Source of the DNA: DASXKD01 sp963734725
Lineage (GTDB): Bacteria > Actinomycetota > Actinomycetes > Streptosporangiales > Streptosporangiaceae
Length of the DNA stretch: 64,000 bases
Assembly: GCA_963734725.1 (NCBI GenBank)
Contig: CAVTIX010000014.1
Span: 62,001 to 126,000 of the forward strand
Direction: 5' to 3'
Under the pieces are notes generated by a model, which was not told where the DNA came from, ran no database searches, and saw only the letters and a program-made list of their open reading frames with translations. Below are positions 62,370 through 64,000 of this stretch, in pieces. The position numbers and the translations under genes are program-made. Every line of letters begins with the position of its first letter. Position 1 is the stretch's first letter.

Positions 62370-62981
62370 ATGGCGCGGAAGAAGGACCAGGCCGCGCGGC
62401 GGCAGCAACTGGTGTCCGCCACGATCGAGCTCATCGCAGATCGCGGCATCGAGGCGCTCACCCTCGCCGCGATCGCCGACCGCGTCGGCGTCTCGCACCG
62501 GCTGGTGGCCTACTACTACGCTGACCTGGAGTCTTTAGTGCAGGAGGCGCATGAGGCGGCGGTCGAGCGCTACTACTGGGCGCGACTCCAGGCGCTGGAC
62601 CAGATAGCCAGTCCGCAGCAGCGGCTGCTCCAGCTGATCCACTCAGGGCTGCCAGGGCAGCAGGACCGCCAGTTGAGCCAGGTGCTTAACGAGCTGAGTG
62701 CCAATGCCAGCCGCAGCTGGGTGCATGCCCAGCTGATGTCCCAGCTCTTTGACCGCGAGGTCTCGCTCTATCTCTCGGTCCTCCAGGAGGGCCAATCAGC
62801 AGGGGCGTTCCGGCTCAGCCAGCCGGCGCTGACCCTCGCCCGCAACCTCGTCGCCTTGGAGGACGCCTACGGCTTCCACCTGCTTGCGAAGGTCTCCTCG
62901 ATCGACGCGTCCACCGCGCTCGGTGCGCTTGTTGGCTACGCCCGGACAGCTACTGGCGCCACGCTGCTCAGCCCGGCGTGA
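62370..62981 (+). CDS. TetR/AcrR-family regulator
   Basis: A 203-residue protein from ATG 62370 with GAAGGTGAGGG upstream. The N-terminal helix-turn-helix is standard: RRQQLVSATIELIADRGIEA, LTLAAIADRVGVSHRLVAYYYADLE. The ligand-binding part is helical with HAQLMSQLFDREVSLYLSVL. It is divergent from the flavoenzyme operon, the usual arrangement for a repressor that senses the operon's substrate. Confidence 0.9.
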   Translation: MARKKDQAARRQQLVSATIELIADRGIEALTLAAIADRVGVSHRLVAYYYADLESLVQEAHEAAVERYYWARLQALDQIASPQQRLLQLIHSGLPGQQDRQLSQVLNELSANASRSWVHAQLMSQLFDREVSLYLSVLQEGQSAGAFRLSQPALTLARNLVALEDAYGFHLLAKVSSIDASTALGALVGYARTATGATLLSPA

Positions 62982-63034
62982 CCGGGGCCGGCAGTCTGGC
63001 CGCCCTCGCGGGGCTGAGATGTACGGTCAGCTAG

Positions 63035-63322
63035 ATGGAGTTCAGCAAAGAGCTGCGCGAGGACGTCTTGTCGGGCGAGATCACCGTCTCGTTCCGGCTC
63101 TGGCGCCGACCGAAAGTCTCGCCGGGGCGCCGTTACCCCGTCGGACCGGGCTGGATCGAGGTCGACTCGATGGAGCTGGTTCCCTTCTCCTCGATCGACG
63201 ATGACGATGTCCGCCGCGCCGGAGAAACTGACCTCGAAGCCCTCCGTCGGCGAGCCGCCCACGCCGGGCCCATCGACGACGACACCCTGGTGTACCGGAT
63301 CGAGTTCCACGCCGTCCAATAG
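63035..63322 (+). CDS. ASCH-domain-like protein
   Basis: A 95-residue protein from ATG 63035. The layout EITVSFRLWRRPKVSPGRRY, GWIEVDSMELVPFSSIDDDD and GETDLEALRRR resembles the ASCH/PUA-like fold, whose members bind or modify RNA or nucleotides. There is no clear ribosome site, so it may be translated leaderless. It lies 53 bases behind tetR. Confidence 0.6.
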   Translation: MEFSKELREDVLSGEITVSFRLWRRPKVSPGRRYPVGPGWIEVDSMELVPFSSIDDDDVRRAGETDLEALRRRAAHAGPIDDDTLVYRIEFHAVQ

Positions 63323-63465
63323 CCAGCCACACGGCCTTCGGTTAGCGGCCCGGCTGATAAGCGCGTCGGCTCGCGCAATAGTCCGGCCACGTCCGGCCAC
63401 GTCCGATGCTGCCGGTTACAGCGCGATCAGCCGGAGGGCTGGGTCGAGTTGGCGCAGCCAGCCGG

Positions 63466-64000
63466 TCAGGGCCAGTCAGGCAGGGTACGCGAGCGCAGCG
63501 CCCGCTCGACGACGTCGCGGCCCTCGGTCACCACCCGCGCCAGGTCCGGATAGCGTGCGGAGTCGCTGAGGAAGGCATCGATCTGGGCCAGCAGCTCCGG
63601 CGAGGCCAGCGGGTACGGGAACAGCAGCTGGCCGAACGCCAGCCGGAAGCTGCCCGGGCCGCCCTCGTCCCTGGCGGCCCAGACATCCGGCAGCGCCTCG
63701 AAGTACCGGTCGGCATACGGGCCCAGCAGGTGAGCGTGCTCGGGCTGGGCGAAGGCCGACGCCACCTCGGCCAGTGTCTCAACGCCGAGGTCCTGGTTGC
63801 CGGCCAGCAGCGCCCAGGCCGCCGCCTTGTGGGCGGCGTCCGGCACGGCTGCCCGGCAGGCCATGGCATGCCGGCGGCCCGCATCGGTCGGGTCGCGTTC
63901 TGCCTCAGCGTCGATCTCGGCGTCGGAGGCCCGGCCGGCCGCGCACAGCCGCTGCAGCAGCGCCCAGCGCAGCTCGGTGTCCACACCCAGGCCGGGTAGC
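63466..64000 (-). CDS. pepN: Aminopeptidase N, C-terminal part
   Basis: The frame is open to the right edge, so only the last 177 codons are visible. GLGVDTELRWALLQRLCAAG is the start of the helical ERAP1-like C-terminal domain, followed by helix pairs (HAMACRAAVPDAAHKAAAWA, PDVWAARDEGGPGSFRLAFG) and the end RYPDLARVVTEGRDVVERAL. The zinc-binding HExxH part lies beyond the window. Actinobacterial PepN proteins of about 850 residues end in just this way. Confidence 0.85.
   Translation of the reverse strand, partial: LPGLGVDTELRWALLQRLCAAGRASDAEIDAEAERDPTDAGRRHAMACRAAVPDAAHKAAAWALLAGNQDLGVETLAEVASAFAQPEHAHLLGPYADRYFEALPDVWAARDEGGPGSFRLAFGQLLFPYPLASPELLAQIDAFLSDSARYPDLARVVTEGRDVVERALRSRTLPDWP

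Overview
The window is very GC-rich, about 70 % by eye, with strong G/C third-position bias, GTG and TTG starts and AGGAGG-type ribosome sites. The families present point to a soil-type Actinomycetota: a SARP regulator, an ECF sigma factor with a CU044_5270-type partner, PadR regulators, DUF2254, RDD, DUF1707 and IS110/IS256/IS630/IS982 elements. The genus cannot be fixed from the sequence.

Layout. 0-15 kb: a broken IS110, a small minus-strand operon ending in a repeat-bearing lipoprotein, a frameshifted giant regulator (SARP DNA-binding part, membrane segment, beta-propeller, family-5 solute-binding domain), a methyltransferase, a 42-bp minisatellite, an ECF sigma/partner pair, a PadR/membrane-protein operon and a frameshifted hydrolase. 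15-26 kb: an IS110 with a candidate bridge-RNA leader, a flavin-type oxidase, DUF2254, an IS256, DUF899, hypotheticals, and a strongly folded 53-nt sequence inside one of them. 26.7-29.3 kb: a lower-GC islet with a lone thiL, the wreck of a serine recombinase and a hypothetical membrane protein. 29.3-35.3 kb: nested mobile DNA, namely an IS630 carrying a VOC-family gene between repeated ends, a group II intron 3' end on the minus strand, and an IS3 whose orfA is split by a complete group II intron. 35.5-39.5 kb: a CHAT (caspase-like) protease divergent from an unknown partner. 39.8-47.7 kb: an IS5-type element, the 3' part of a tRNA-Ala(GGC) that looks like an integration scar, diverged repeats, a primase-helicase of the TOTE conflict type, and two toxin-antitoxin pairs with palindromic operators. 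48-57 kb: ordinary chromosomal-looking genes (sortilin-like propeller, ABC exporter, PadR-DUF1707, aquaporin, GNAT). 56.5-63 kb: a catabolic-looking operon (TMADH-like flavoenzyme, hpaB, ridA, DUF1028) with a divergent TetR gene; hpaB is split by an IS982. The window ends inside pepN.

The 29-48 kb stretch is an accessory zone where mobile elements are stacked on each other and conflict-type genes collect. About eight genes elsewhere intact are broken by single-base or CG-dinucleotide indels in short G/C/T runs. Some of these 'pseudogenes' may be sequencing errors, and they are annotated as reconstructed genes with the shift positions given. No complete tRNA, no rRNA and no CRISPR array was found.
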